Assembly (NCBI GenBank): GCA_046295455.1
Contig: JBKBNI010000002.1
Location: forward strand, 291,515-355,514
Length of the DNA stretch: 64,000 bases
Source of the DNA: Thermaurantimonas sp046295455
Lineage (GTDB): Bacteria > Bacteroidota > Bacteroidia > Flavobacteriales > Schleiferiaceae
Direction of reading: 5' to 3'
Shown: in pieces, positions 1 through 9,151 of the stretch
How positions within the stretch are numbered: the stretch's first letter is position 1
How the letters are laid out: each line of letters opens with the position of its first letter
Program-made: the position numbers and the translations under genes
Notes under the pieces: generated by a model
What the model was told of the DNA's origin: nothing
Database searches by the model: none
What the model saw: the letters and a program-made list of their open reading frames with translations, nothing else

Positions 1-572
1 GTCACAATAGCCCAATAGATCGCTTTTGGTATGGATTCAAATCCACTTTGGCCACCTTCGATGACGTACATCAATGTACCCAGGATCACAACCATTGAAA
101 TTATAAAGAGAAAAAAGAATGTAATCTTAGGAAATGCATTTCGGACGGATGATACCAGAAGTTGTCCTTCTCGCGTGAATTCCAGTAATCTAAAAATTCT
201 GAACACCCTCAGCAACCTCAAAATCCGGATGGTTATAAAAAATTGATACCCTGAAATGAAGAATCCAAGATAAGTCGGCAATACCGAAAGCAAGTCTATC
301 ACTCCATAAAAACTGAATATGTACCGGCTTGGCCTCGGACTGACATAAATCCTGAGAATGTATTCAATACTGAAGAGGATGGTAAATATCCATTCTAGGG
401 TAATGAAAATAAGTGGGAGTGCATTGTGAAGATTTTTTACAGAATCGAGGATGGCAATGAGGACACTTGCTGTAATGCAATACAATAGAACCACATCAAA
501 GAGCTTACCTGCTTTTGTATCCGAATGAAAAATGATTTTGTAAAGTCGAATTTTTTGAACGTGATTGAGCAT
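1..572 (-). CDS. Voltage-gated ion channel family protein, 3' end cut by window edge
   Basis: The reading frame is open from an ATG at 572 to base 1 (190 codons plus 2 bases), so the C-terminus lies outside the window. It shows membrane segments at about residues 25-45, 55-75 and 85-105. An arginine-rich segment follows (ITIRILRLLRVFRILRLLEF), typical of an S4 voltage sensor, then another membrane segment and the start of a pore helix (ESIPKAIYWAIV). In this family (Ion_trans, Kch-like) the next residues are normally the TVGYGD selectivity filter, which would fall just past the edge. The likely role is a cytoplasmic-membrane potassium channel. Ion selectivity is inferred, because the filter itself is not visible. 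Confidence 0.8.
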   Translation of the reverse strand, partial: MLNHVQKIRLYKIIFHSDTKAGKLFDVVLLYCITASVLIAILDSVKNLHNALPLIFITLEWIFTILFSIEYILRIYVSPRPSRYIFSFYGVIDLLSVLPTYLGFFISGYQFFITIRILRLLRVFRIFRLLEFTREGQLLVSSVRNAFPKITFFFLFIISMVVILGTLMYVIEGGQSGFESIPKAIYWAIV

Positions 573-643
573 CGCAGTCAAGTATAAAAGTGCTCAAAAT
601 AAATACACCCATAGCAATTGATGCTTATTTAACTGCTAATTGC

Positions 644-2182
644 CTAAGGAATACTTTTGGAAACCAACTGATCAGCCATCATTTGTATAGATGGATCGTT
701 CATTTTAATCACTTGCCTCCCAGACTGAGGGCCAAAAATCATGTATGCAAGTGAGGCTTTTACGTGTAAAATGCTTGCTTCCATCATCTCTTTGGAAGCC
801 TTTTTGGCGATCTCATTAGATATTCCCATCATTTGAATAGCCTCTTCAAAAGTTGGATTAAACTGCAGCATAAACTTCTCAAAACCATAATCACGGAGGA
901 GTTCACCATGTTGAACGGCATATTCAAAAAGCTTCTCTCCAGGCTGGATGTAATACTGATGACTGTGAGAATAGTTATGCAGTTGTTTAAATCCAAGTGC
1001 AACATCCGGGTGGATTCCTCCTCCTTCATGGAGGGTTTTTCCATTTTTGGATGTATGTGTTTTGTCGTGTACTCTACTCTTGTCGTGAATATCGGGAAGA
1101 TAGGGCGACTGTATCGAACGCCCTGTGGGCGTATAATATCGAGCGGTCGTGATTCTCACTCGGCTGCCATCAGGCAAGAAACTCTCTTCTTGTACAAGGC
1201 CTTTGCCAAATGTGGGTGTGCCGGCTATGATCCCGCGCGCATTGTCTTGAATGGCACCGGCAAGTACTTCGGAGGCCGAGGCTGAGTTTTCGTTGACCAA
1301 GATGACCAATGGAATGTTTCTGAATCGGCCATTGACGGATGAACGCACCACCTCTCTGGACTTATTTCTATCTTCGACGATGACGACTGTATCCCCTTCC
1401 GATAAAAACTCCCGCGCTATCCGAACGGCTTCTATCAACAACCCTCCCGGATTGTCTCTGAGGTCAAGTATTAATCCACGTGCGGTATCAATCTTAAGCT
1501 TACGGGCTTCGCGCACGAAATTCTGATACGTGTTTTCTGAGAAACGCTCTATACCGATCACGGCAATACCGTTTGGCATATAAAAGGCAGAACTTACTGA
1601 GGGCATTGAAATCCAATCTTTTTTGAGAGTTTTGGTCTCTTCTCTACCCTTACGTTGATACGTAATACGTACCTTTTCTCTACCCGAATTTTTTATAAGT
1701 GCAATTATTTTTTGCAAATCCCCTCTGTAAGGAGTTTCGAATAAGTTTTGCCCATCGATGGCTAAAATTTTATCTCCTGATTTTAGCCCGGCAATCTCGG
1801 CCGGTGAGTCGGGAAACACGCTTAAAAGTATGGTAGTGTCCCGAATCATTGTAAACTCAGCACCGGCACCATAATACCTTCCGGTAATTTCTTCTTCGAT
1901 ATGGCCGGAGTGAGCAGAGTCGATAAAAGAAGAATGCGGGTCAAGGCGGTGCAAGATATCATTGATCGCAATCTCCATCAACGAATCAACATTGACCTGC
2001 TCTACATATTGATTTTTTATAAGTACCAAAACACGCTGGAGCTTTTCAAAACCATCTCCGGCATAGCTGTGATTCTTTTTGAAAGAGGTATCTCGATTGG
2101 AAATAAAAATGCCCATCAACACACCAAGTACCGCTGAAACAGAAAGATAAAACGGCCACAATGCTGTACGTCCGGGTCTCAT
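644..2182 (-). CDS. S41 family C-terminal processing peptidase (CtpA/Prc-like)
   Basis: A 512-residue membrane-anchored serine protease. An N-terminal hydrophobic segment (about 9-28) serves as signal or anchor. A PDZ domain lies at about 95-165 (YYGAGAEF, then SPAEIAGLKSGDKIL) and the S41 core at about 200-360. The catalytic dyad is visible: Ser302 within NSASASE and Lys327 in TFGKG. Their 25-residue spacing matches E. coli Prc as I recall it. The C-terminal 120 residues are typical of Bacteroidota CtpA homologues. The role is periplasmic cleavage of unfolded or C-terminally tagged proteins. It lies 42 bp downstream of the deaminase gene and is probably co-transcribed. Confidence 0.93.
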   Translation of the reverse strand: MRPGRTALWPFYLSVSAVLGVLMGIFISNRDTSFKKNHSYAGDGFEKLQRVLVLIKNQYVEQVNVDSLMEIAINDILHRLDPHSSFIDSAHSGHIEEEITGRYYGAGAEFTMIRDTTILLSVFPDSPAEIAGLKSGDKILAIDGQNLFETPYRGDLQKIIALIKNSGREKVRITYQRKGREETKTLKKDWISMPSVSSAFYMPNGIAVIGIERFSENTYQNFVREARKLKIDTARGLILDLRDNPGGLLIEAVRIAREFLSEGDTVVIVEDRNKSREVVRSSVNGRFRNIPLVILVNENSASASEVLAGAIQDNARGIIAGTPTFGKGLVQEESFLPDGSRVRITTARYYTPTGRSIQSPYLPDIHDKSRVHDKTHTSKNGKTLHEGGGIHPDVALGFKQLHNYSHSHQYYIQPGEKLFEYAVQHGELLRDYGFEKFMLQFNPTFEEAIQMMGISNEIAKKASKEMMEASILHVKASLAYMIFGPQSGRQVIKMNDPSIQMMADQLVSKSIP

Positions 2183-2224
2183 ATAATCGGTTTGAATGTA
2201 TAACGATGTCTTAACATGAATGTT

Positions 2225-2692
2225 TTAACTCCCTTCGAACATATCCATGTCAGGGTATTGACAGATTTCAACTCCGGCTTTCCTGAGAAATTCTAGTCCT
2301 GAAGAATCGCTGTAATCACGGATGTAAACAAGACGTCGGATTCCGGCCTGGTGGATCAGCTTTGCACAATCCCGGCATGGCGATAGCGTCAGATACAAGG
2401 TAGCACCCCTACAAGATTGTGTACTGCCGGCTACTTTCAGTATGGCGTTAGCTTCTGCATGGAGCACATACCACTTTGTTTCCCCGTTTTCATCTTCACA
2501 TTCATTTTCAAAACCTGAGGGTGTGCCGTTGTATCCGTCAGAAATGATCATTCGATCCTTGACGATGAGCGCTCCTACCTTCTTTCGTGTACAATGCGAC
2601 AATTGAGCCCAATGCTGGGCCATCCTAAGATATGCGCGATCGTAGCGCTCCCGTTTTTTTATTTCCGAATCAGTATGCTTGATGAGTCCCAT
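2225..2692 (-). CDS. dCMP deaminase family protein (ComEB-like)
   Basis: A 155-residue zinc-dependent deaminase. The zinc and catalytic residues are present: His78 and Glu80 in HAEANAI, and Cys106 and Cys109 in PCRDC. The segment GALIVKDRMIISDGYNGTPSGF is the usual substrate-loop region of dCMP deaminases. The reaction is dCMP to dUMP, feeding dTMP synthesis; the assignment is by family. The start overlaps the 3' end of the esterase gene by 34 bp. It is kept because the KRERYDRAYLRMA segment is normal for the family and lies before the next possible ATG. Confidence 0.9.
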   Translation of the reverse strand: MGLIKHTDSEIKKRERYDRAYLRMAQHWAQLSHCTRKKVGALIVKDRMIISDGYNGTPSGFENECEDENGETKWYVLHAEANAILKVAGSTQSCRGATLYLTLSPCRDCAKLIHQAGIRRLVYIRDYSDSSGLEFLRKAGVEICQYPDMDMFEGS

Positions 2693-4068
2693 GTAGTACC
2701 ATTGGTGATACGCAGTATGTAGGCACCTTTTTTTAAATATGAAAAATCGAATCCCTCCCCAAGCTCTTCGTCTGAATAGCGCCCTGACAGGTACAATCGC
2801 CCTGTCAAATCTGTGAGGATGAGTTGTACGCTGCCCTTTTCTTTGATTTGAATGTAGAGTGTATCTTCGAATGGATTCGGATATATGGAAAAATGTTTGG
2901 ACTGACTATGCTCACGAGTGTGCACGAAATAGTGATCAGCAAACAACCAAAGTACTGCCTCACCAAACTCCTGCCTCCAGAAAGCTTCAGTATGCTGACC
3001 ATTGGGTACCACTTTATTTTGAATCAACTGGTCGTCAAATCCTGCGGTGATAAGTGTTTGTCTCATTTGACCAATCTGCTGAGCTACAGATCCACCTCCT
3101 TCCAAACTTCCAGCCAGCTGATAGATTCGCTGTGGATATTGAGACCCTACCGTAGCTGGATAAGTCCAGACCTGGTTTGAAAACCAATAACTCGGGGAGA
3201 ATATCCCGATTTTTGAAAACACAGACTGATGTCGTAAGCCACCGTAGAATGAAATCAAACCACCCATACTGCTTCCCATAATTCCGGTTCCCTCTCTGGA
3301 GGTCAGGGTGCGATAAGCGCTGTCCACATAAGGTTTTAAGTACTGGACTATGAAATCCATATACTGATCTCCTTGGCCACCTCCGTATTGACTATTTACC
3401 CAAGGGCTGTATTCATTGATTCTCTGAGATCCGCCATTATCAATACCTACTACGATGATGGATTTGCCCAATGAATGAAACAGGCTATTCAGTGTTTCAT
3501 CCGCTTGCCACTCTCCGGCAAAAGAAGTAGCCTGATCGAATAGATTCTGCCCGTCATGCATATATAATACCGGAAAACTTTCGGATGTAGTTGTATAATT
3601 CAACGGCAGATATATCCAAATCCTTCGGTTTCGATTGAGAGTAGGCATAAAAAATGCATTGCTCAATATGGATACATTTGCTGCTGCAGTAGAATTAGAT
3701 CCTCCTAAATCTTCCCAGCTTAATATATTGATCTTCAATGTATCTCCAGGTGACCAGCTGTGAATCCTATTGGGTAAAAAACCGCCGTTTTGATTGCCCT
3801 CCACAGTTTGCCAACTGCCCCTGGTGCATTTAAACTCGATCGGATTAGCAGATATATTAAATGTTTTGAAGTATTGATTTCCGGACTTCATCAGAAGTGT
3901 CGAGGAGTCGGCTGGATTCCATGAATTGAAATTTCCGGCAATAAAAATAGACGCACCCGACGGAGTGTTGGCAGGAATCTGCTTAATGAGAATATGAAGC
4001 TGAGCCGAAGCGTCCATAAAGCCACAGGCAGTCAGCACCATATACAACAAGCTTTTTGGATAAATCAT
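2659..4068 (-). CDS. Secreted esterase with N-terminal glycan-binding-like domain and T9SS sorting domain
   Basis: A 469-residue exported enzyme with a signal peptide (1-22, ending SAQ). Residues 25-120 form an Ig-like or CBM20/48-like domain (ASIFIAGNFNSWNPADSS). Residues 135-375 form an enterochelin-esterase-like alpha/beta hydrolase. The nucleophile elbow is GSSMGG with Ser267, and His359 in NGQHTEAFW is the likely catalytic histidine. The last 75 residues are a Por-type sorting domain (FSIYPNPF, then GAYILRI), which implies export by the type IX system and surface attachment. The substrate is unknown; family members act on siderophore esters, carbohydrate esters or feruloyl esters. The N-terminal domain resembles the repeats of the protein at 61053-64000. 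Confidence 0.88.
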   Translation of the reverse strand: MIYPKSLLYMVLTACGFMDASAQLHILIKQIPANTPSGASIFIAGNFNSWNPADSSTLLMKSGNQYFKTFNISANPIEFKCTRGSWQTVEGNQNGGFLPNRIHSWSPGDTLKINILSWEDLGGSNSTAAANVSILSNAFFMPTLNRNRRIWIYLPLNYTTTSESFPVLYMHDGQNLFDQATSFAGEWQADETLNSLFHSLGKSIIVVGIDNGGSQRINEYSPWVNSQYGGGQGDQYMDFIVQYLKPYVDSAYRTLTSREGTGIMGSSMGGLISFYGGLRHQSVFSKIGIFSPSYWFSNQVWTYPATVGSQYPQRIYQLAGSLEGGGSVAQQIGQMRQTLITAGFDDQLIQNKVVPNGQHTEAFWRQEFGEAVLWLFADHYFVHTREHSQSKHFSIYPNPFEDTLYIQIKEKGSVQLILTDLTGRLYLSGRYSDEELGEGFDFSYLKKGAYILRITNGTTWDSSSILIRK

Positions 4069-4179
4069 CCGGCGAACTAATACTTAAACCAGAGGTAAAA
4101 GTATGCAAAAAGCCAGGCATAAAAAAAGGGCATAATTACAAAACCTTACCCTCTGTAGGATAATAATGTACTCAGCTTT

Positions 4180-4632
4180 TTAATAGTCTTGATCATAAGA
4201 ATCTTCATCATCGGAAAAATCATCACCTTCATCCTCATCGTAATCATCTTCCGGATCAAATCCCGCTTCCATAAAGCGATCTTCTGCACTGCGTTTTCTC
4301 TTTCTGGGTTTGGAATCTTCTTCAACCACGTCAGGGTCAGCATCTTCATCTGCCTCATTTACAGGTGCTTCATCGATTATAGGCGGAGGCACAGGATCAT
4401 CTTCTTCTTCCATTAGCGAAAATGCCTCTACTCTCTTATCGAGCTCTACACTCACTTTGACGAGGTATTTGGCGTCTTCTGTCTCTAATGGGACAGCTGA
4501 TACCCATTCGTTGCGGGCATTTTTAAACTTTATGATGCTGTCTTCATACCCGTTAGGATAGGTTTCCAGAAGAAGACTCAGCAGTTTATTGGTTATATTC
4601 TTGTAATCGACGATTATTCTCTTTTTTTCCAT
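4180..4632 (-). CDS. Hypothetical protein with acidic C-terminal tail
   Basis: A 150-residue protein of unknown function. The start at 4632 (MEKKRIIVDYKNITNKLL) is chosen because it begins 11 bp after the stop of the deoxyhypusine-synthase-like gene; a longer frame would overlap that gene. Residues 1-75 look globular (TYPNGYEDSIIKFKNARNEW). The rest is disordered and very acidic, with a short basic patch (RKRKRSAEDRF) and a tail of Asp/Glu repeats. Bacteroidota genomes carry similar small proteins, but I cannot assign a role. The spacing suggests co-transcription with the upstream enzyme. Confidence 0.75.
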   Translation of the reverse strand: MEKKRIIVDYKNITNKLLSLLLETYPNGYEDSIIKFKNARNEWVSAVPLETEDAKYLVKVSVELDKRVEAFSLMEEEDDPVPPPIIDEAPVNEADEDADPDVVEEDSKPRKRKRSAEDRFMEAGFDPEDDYDEDEGDDFSDDEDSYDQDY

Positions 4633-4643
4633 AAAATACACAT

Positions 4644-5624
4644 TTACTGACCCAACAACCAAGCAAATATGAGTGGAGCCACGATGGTGGCATCGGATTC
4701 TATTACAAACTTTGGGGTATCAATACCGAGCTTTCCCCACGTAATTTTTTCATTGGGTACGGCACCTGAGTAGCTTCCATAGCTTGTAGTCGAATCACTG
4801 ATTTGACAGAAATAACTCCAGAAGGGTATATTTTCCATTTCGAGATCTTGGTAGAGCATGGGCACCACACATATAGGAAAGTCCCCGGCTATGCCGCCAC
4901 CGATCTGAAAGAATCCCAATCCCTTGCCGATGCTGTTTTTGATATAGTAGTCAGCCAACCACATCATATATTCTATGCCGGACTTTACAATGCCGGGTTT
5001 GAGTTCTCCTTTGATGCAGTAGGAGGCAAAAATGTTGCCCATGGTAGAGTCTTCCCAGCCGGGCACTACGATGGGAAGGTTTTTTTCGGCAGCAGCCACC
5101 ATCCATGAGTCTTTGGAGTCGATTTGATAATATTGTTCCAAAACTCCGCTTCGGATTAATTCAAACATATACTCATGTGGAAAATAGCGGTGTCCGGAGG
5201 CTTCTGCATCTTTCCAGAGTTTAAATATGTGCTTTTGAAGGCGTCGGAAGGCTTCTTCTTCAGGTATGCAGGTATCGGTGACTCGATTAAAGCCATTTTC
5301 AAGCAACTCCCATTCATCCTGAGGGCTCAGGTCGCGATAGTGGGGCACACGTTTGTAATGATGGTGTGCTACAAGATTCATTAAATCTTCTTCCAGATTG
5401 GCACCTGTACAGGATATGATGTGAACCTTGTCCTGCCGAATCATTTCAGCAAGGCTGATTCCCAACTCAGCCGTACTCATGGCACCGGCAAGAGTAATCA
5501 TCATTTTTCCGCCCTCATCGAGATGTTTTTCATAGGCCTTGGCTGCATCCACAAGGGCAGCTGCATTGAAATGTCTAAAATTATGCTCGATAAAATTGGA
5601 TATAGGGCCTCTGGTAGTTCTCAT
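4644..5624 (-). CDS. Deoxyhypusine synthase family protein
   Basis: A 326-residue NAD-dependent enzyme of the deoxyhypusine/homospermidine synthase family. The C-terminal block PNEKITWGKLGIDT aligns with the eukaryotic DEAVSWGKI block, so Lys298 corresponds to the catalytic lysine that carries the aminobutyl group. NAD-site elements are also visible (ITLAGAMSTAELG, SCTGANLEEDL, IGGGIAGDFPI). Eukaryotic and archaeal members modify eIF5A/aIF5A, which bacteria lack. Bacterial members are thought to act on free polyamines, for example making homospermidine. The exact substrate is inference. Its downstream neighbour is the acidic protein at 4180-4632. Confidence 0.88.
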   Translation of the reverse strand: MRTTRGPISNFIEHNFRHFNAAALVDAAKAYEKHLDEGGKMMITLAGAMSTAELGISLAEMIRQDKVHIISCTGANLEEDLMNLVAHHHYKRVPHYRDLSPQDEWELLENGFNRVTDTCIPEEEAFRRLQKHIFKLWKDAEASGHRYFPHEYMFELIRSGVLEQYYQIDSKDSWMVAAAEKNLPIVVPGWEDSTMGNIFASYCIKGELKPGIVKSGIEYMMWLADYYIKNSIGKGLGFFQIGGGIAGDFPICVVPMLYQDLEMENIPFWSYFCQISDSTTSYGSYSGAVPNEKITWGKLGIDTPKFVIESDATIVAPLIFAWLLGQ

Positions 5625-5707
5625 TAATTCATGTTGGTTATTTGAGGGGGCGAAAATATTTAGCCAAGGAGGATTATCAAATTTTTTACCAAAAAAGGGC
5701 TATCGGT

Positions 5708-6484
5708 TTAAGAAAATTTTGGTTTGCGCTTTTCGATAAAAGCGGCCGTTCCTTCTCTGAAGTCTTCTGTGCCAAAACATTTTCCAAACTCTGAAATTTC
5801 CACATCCAATCCTGTGCGTTGATAGGAATATCCGGCATTTACTGCCCGTATGGCTGCTGCCAGGGCTGTGGACGAATTTTTAGCCATTGATTCAGCCATT
5901 TCACTGGCCACATCCATGAGCTCTTCCTGACTTGTCACTCTATTGACCAAACCCCACGAAAGAGCTTCTTCAGCTGTGATCATTGCTGCGGTCAGAATCA
6001 TCTCTAGTGCTTTTCCTTTACCTACAAGTTGCGCAAGTCGTTGTGTACCTCCGTAACCTGGAATCAGGCCAAGGGTGACTTCCGGCAGGCCAAGTCTTGA
6101 ATTGTTGGTTGCAATCCGCACGTGGCAGGCCATGGCGAGCTCCAGTCCGCCTCCAAGAGCATATCCATTGATGGCCGCTATGACAGGTTTTGGGTATTGT
6201 TCGATAAAATCAAAGAGCAGGTTCTGACCCTTAGCAGCCAATTGCCTTCCTTGCTCTATTCCAAATGAAGAAAATTCCGAAATGTCGGCACCGGCTACAA
6301 AAGCCTTCTGACCGGAACCGGTAATAATGACTACCCTTGTTTCGGCCTCGTCGCGAAGGGTGGTAAGTACTCTGTTGAGCTCTTCAATGGTAGCAGTATT
6401 GAGTGCATTGAGCTTTTCGGCCCGGTTGATGGTGATCACAGCACACCTGTTGGCTTTATGAATAAGCAGATTGTTGAGGTTCAT
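5708..6484 (-). CDS. Enoyl-CoA hydratase/isomerase (crotonase) family
   Basis: A 258-residue crotonase. The oxyanion-hole segments are AFVAGADISEF (about 61-71) and GYALGGGLELA (about 107-117). Glu115 and Glu135 (in LGLPEVTLGL) are 20 residues apart, as the two catalytic glutamates are in classical enoyl-CoA hydratase. The role is hydration of trans-2-enoyl-CoA in fatty-acid or amino-acid breakdown. Its start overlaps the 3' end of the sensor-kinase gene by 29 bp, so translation is probably coupled. No other beta-oxidation gene is nearby. Confidence 0.92.
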   Translation of the reverse strand: MNLNNLLIHKANRCAVITINRAEKLNALNTATIEELNRVLTTLRDEAETRVVIITGSGQKAFVAGADISEFSSFGIEQGRQLAAKGQNLLFDFIEQYPKPVIAAINGYALGGGLELAMACHVRIATNNSRLGLPEVTLGLIPGYGGTQRLAQLVGKGKALEMILTAAMITAEEALSWGLVNRVTSQEELMDVASEMAESMAKNSSTALAAAIRAVNAGYSYQRTGLDVEISEFGKCFGTEDFREGTAAFIEKRKPKFS

Positions 6485-7922
6485 GGATATTTGTCTTTAA
6501 TGGAAAATAGATTTTAAATATTGTCCCTACATTTTTGGACGATTGCAAATCTATACGTCCACCGTGAGCCTCCACAATATTTTTTACAATTGCCAATCCA
6601 AGGCCCATCCCCGAGGTTTTGGTTGTAAAACGGGGTATAAAAATTTTTTCAATGAGATCTTCATCGATGCCTACTCCGTTGTCTGAAACGGTAATGACGG
6701 CCTGACTGCCTTCCTTCTCTACTTTGAGCATGATGGAGGGGTCAGAAGTGTCTTCTGTGGCTTGTATGGCGTTTTTCAAAATATTGTTGAGGGCCTGTAT
6801 GATCTGGCTTTTATCTCCGACGATATACACGGGATGATCAGGTGTTGTGATGCAAACCCTGTGGTCGGTGATCAAACTGCCCGTCTGCCGTGCCAATTCA
6901 CAGAGGTCAATTGGCTCGGGTAAAATCTCGGGGAGCTTGCTATATCGAGAAAATGAATCAGCTATGCGAGACAAGGTATCAATTTGAGTAATCATACTTT
7001 CGCAGAAGTTCTTTAATTTGTCAGGCTCGGAGGTTTGAAGCGAACGCTCTATCCATTGGACATTCAGTCGCATCGGTGTGAGGGGATTTTTGATTTCGTG
7101 GGCTACCTGCCTGGCTACATCACGCCAGGCCGAATCTCTCTCACTGTCTGCCAGTCGCTCGGCACTGTGCCTCAGTTCCATCAAAACCCTGTTGTAATCA
7201 TCTACGAGTTGCTGTATTTCGGAAGGAAATTTTCCGGTGATTGGCTTTGAATCCTGGATTTTGTCGTTGGCGAGCACTTGTGCTCTGAGTTTATCAAGTG
7301 GCCTTGTAATCTTAAGTGCCAAAAGGATCGACGCCCCAATGGCAATCATAAACAAAACAGCATAGATCTGAACCAGATTGATGAAGAAGTTTTTCATCTC
7401 CCGATTAAAGAAGTGCTTATCGATTGGATAAGGTATATTGATCAGGAGAATTTCACTCCCGTTTTCATCGTATAGAAAAAAATAGTCGTATAAGTAAATC
7501 TGATTGTCCAGCTCTCTCTGCACGGTATATCGGTCCCCAAAGCTTAGTTTTACCGTATTGACTAACTCGGTATCCAGCAGAATCGGAAACAGCTTTTGGC
7601 TATATTCGGGGTTTCGGGTTGAACTGGTCAAAAACCGGCCGTCAAGGTCATAAAAGGCAATATCCACATTGTGAATGTCACTGATCTCACAAATTTTTTG
7701 GCTAAATCCCTCAGAAATTGCCAGAGGGTTTTTGGGGATTTTATAAGTATTGAGATGATGCGAAATGGCTGCAGTGATTGAATATTCTTTGCGACGAAGG
7801 CGTTCAAGATGGTAAATTTCACTTTCTTTTTTGTAATGGTAGAGAAAGTAAATACCCGTGAGCAAAAAAGAAAACAGCGTAACTGCCAAAATGGCCAATA
7901 TTATGGTATATCTCAATTTCAT
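6456..7922 (-). CDS. NtrY-like sensor histidine kinase
   Basis: A 488-residue membrane kinase. TM1 is at about 6-28, an extracytoplasmic sensor region at about 30-178, TM2 at about 182-204, and a HAMP linker at about 205-255. The H-box is RQVAHEIKNPLTPMRLN with phospho-acceptor His275, of the NtrY type. The ATP-binding domain follows, with an N-box (LNNILKNAIQA), a G1 box (VSDNGVGID) and a G2 box (GMGLGLAIV). No response-regulator gene is adjacent, so its partner is elsewhere. The stimulus is unknown. It lies 9 bp downstream of the permease gene and overlaps the crotonase gene. Confidence 0.93.
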   Translation of the reverse strand: MKLRYTIILAILAVTLFSFLLTGIYFLYHYKKESEIYHLERLRRKEYSITAAISHHLNTYKIPKNPLAISEGFSQKICEISDIHNVDIAFYDLDGRFLTSSTRNPEYSQKLFPILLDTELVNTVKLSFGDRYTVQRELDNQIYLYDYFFLYDENGSEILLINIPYPIDKHFFNREMKNFFINLVQIYAVLFMIAIGASILLALKITRPLDKLRAQVLANDKIQDSKPITGKFPSEIQQLVDDYNRVLMELRHSAERLADSERDSAWRDVARQVAHEIKNPLTPMRLNVQWIERSLQTSEPDKLKNFCESMITQIDTLSRIADSFSRYSKLPEILPEPIDLCELARQTGSLITDHRVCITTPDHPVYIVGDKSQIIQALNNILKNAIQATEDTSDPSIMLKVEKEGSQAVITVSDNGVGIDEDLIEKIFIPRFTTKTSGMGLGLAIVKNIVEAHGGRIDLQSSKNVGTIFKIYFPLKTNIHEPQQSAYS

Positions 7923-7931
7923 AAACGCTTG

Positions 7932-9149
7932 CTAAAGAATGCGGCCGGATATTTTCAAAATTCGAGGAAGCCCGGCTACAGCGGCAAAGTTGGTGCCATA
8001 TCCTATAGCGAGCACTGTAGCTGCAATGATGAGCAGTTGTAGCGGTCGGATTTCGACCGGATAGGATTCTACGAGATAACCATCCCCAAGTTTTACCATC
8101 CCAAATACATCCTGGAGCCAGACGAGAGCCGTGCCCAGAAGCATACCTAAAAATACTCCTGATGACACAATCATTAATCCTGTCATCCGAAATATCGAAG
8201 ATATTTGAGAGCGCGTAAGTCCCAGGGCTTGGAGAAGAAAGATATTTTGGCGCTTTTCAAGAATCAGCATTCGCAGAGACCCCATCAATCCAAAGCTGGC
8301 AAGAAGTGCTATGAAGGTAAAAATGAGATATACTACCAGTTTTTCGGCCCGCATGATTTTAAAAAAGACTTCCTGCTGCTCATCCCGATTGTACACAACA
8401 TGTCCATTTAAGTACTTTTTCAGCTGATTCTGAATATTTTTATATTGTTTCGGATTTTTCAATCGGACTTCAATAGCGGAATAGGCATCATCGTTGTAAG
8501 TCAGCCTGCGAAGCATATCCAGCGATACGATAACGTATTTTTCGTCCACTTCCGGTTGGATGGTGAATACCCCTGTGGCCTGCAAGGTAGCAAGGCTAAA
8601 CGCACGTTCCGGGCGATTCAGACTCCGGGCATCTGCACGTGGTGCATATACCTGAAAAAATTCGTTCTCAAGGTGTTCGGACATGCCAAGATGGTAGGCC
8701 ACACCGATTCCAAGCATGCATGTACCCTCGCGGATATCCGGATGACCATACATCAGGCTCTTGCTCAATTGATTAGTGGTCAGATAATTGGAATCTACTC
8801 CTTTCAGGACAGCAACAAATTCGCGATCACCCTTCCTCAGATAAACTTTTTCTTCTAAAACAAACGAAAGACTCTCAATTTCAGGAAACAGCTTCAGCCA
8901 AGCGGATATCGAATCCGTACCTGAGGTGTACTTGCCGGTGGCAGGTATGATTTTCAGATCAGGATCGAAGGTATTAAATAATTCTTTGGAAAAGTGTTCT
9001 AACCCGTTAAATGCGCTCAGAACTACCACAAGCGCAATAGTACACGCCGTGATGCCCAGCATTGAGATAAATCCCAGAATATTTACCGCACCGGTAGTTG
9101 CCTTGCTGCTGAAGTATTTTCGAGCTATAAACCATTGAACGGATTTCAT
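7932..9149 (-). CDS. ABC transporter permease, LolC/LolE-like (MacB/FtsX fold)
   Basis: A 405-residue inner-membrane permease. It has TM1 near residues 20-45 (LGFISMLGITACTIALVVVL), a large periplasmic domain at about 50-265, and three C-terminal membrane segments at about 272-395. This is the architecture of lipoprotein-releasing LolC/E and related MacB-type permeases. The likely role is extraction of lipoproteins from the inner membrane for sorting to the outer membrane. The ATPase gene is not in the window. It follows rbfA by 2 bp in the same operon. Confidence 0.85.
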   Translation of the reverse strand: MKSVQWFIARKYFSSKATTGAVNILGFISMLGITACTIALVVVLSAFNGLEHFSKELFNTFDPDLKIIPATGKYTSGTDSISAWLKLFPEIESLSFVLEEKVYLRKGDREFVAVLKGVDSNYLTTNQLSKSLMYGHPDIREGTCMLGIGVAYHLGMSEHLENEFFQVYAPRADARSLNRPERAFSLATLQATGVFTIQPEVDEKYVIVSLDMLRRLTYNDDAYSAIEVRLKNPKQYKNIQNQLKKYLNGHVVYNRDEQQEVFFKIMRAEKLVVYLIFTFIALLASFGLMGSLRMLILEKRQNIFLLQALGLTRSQISSIFRMTGLMIVSSGVFLGMLLGTALVWLQDVFGMVKLGDGYLVESYPVEIRPLQLLIIAATVLAIGYGTNFAAVAGLPRILKISGRIL

Positions 9150-9151
9150 TT

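Noticed and set aside
833..1285. Plus-strand frame of 150 codons
   Set aside because: It lies wholly opposite the S41 protease gene and has no recognisable domain.
8445..8858. Plus-strand frame of 137 codons
   Set aside because: It is antisense to the LolC/E-like permease gene and without family features.
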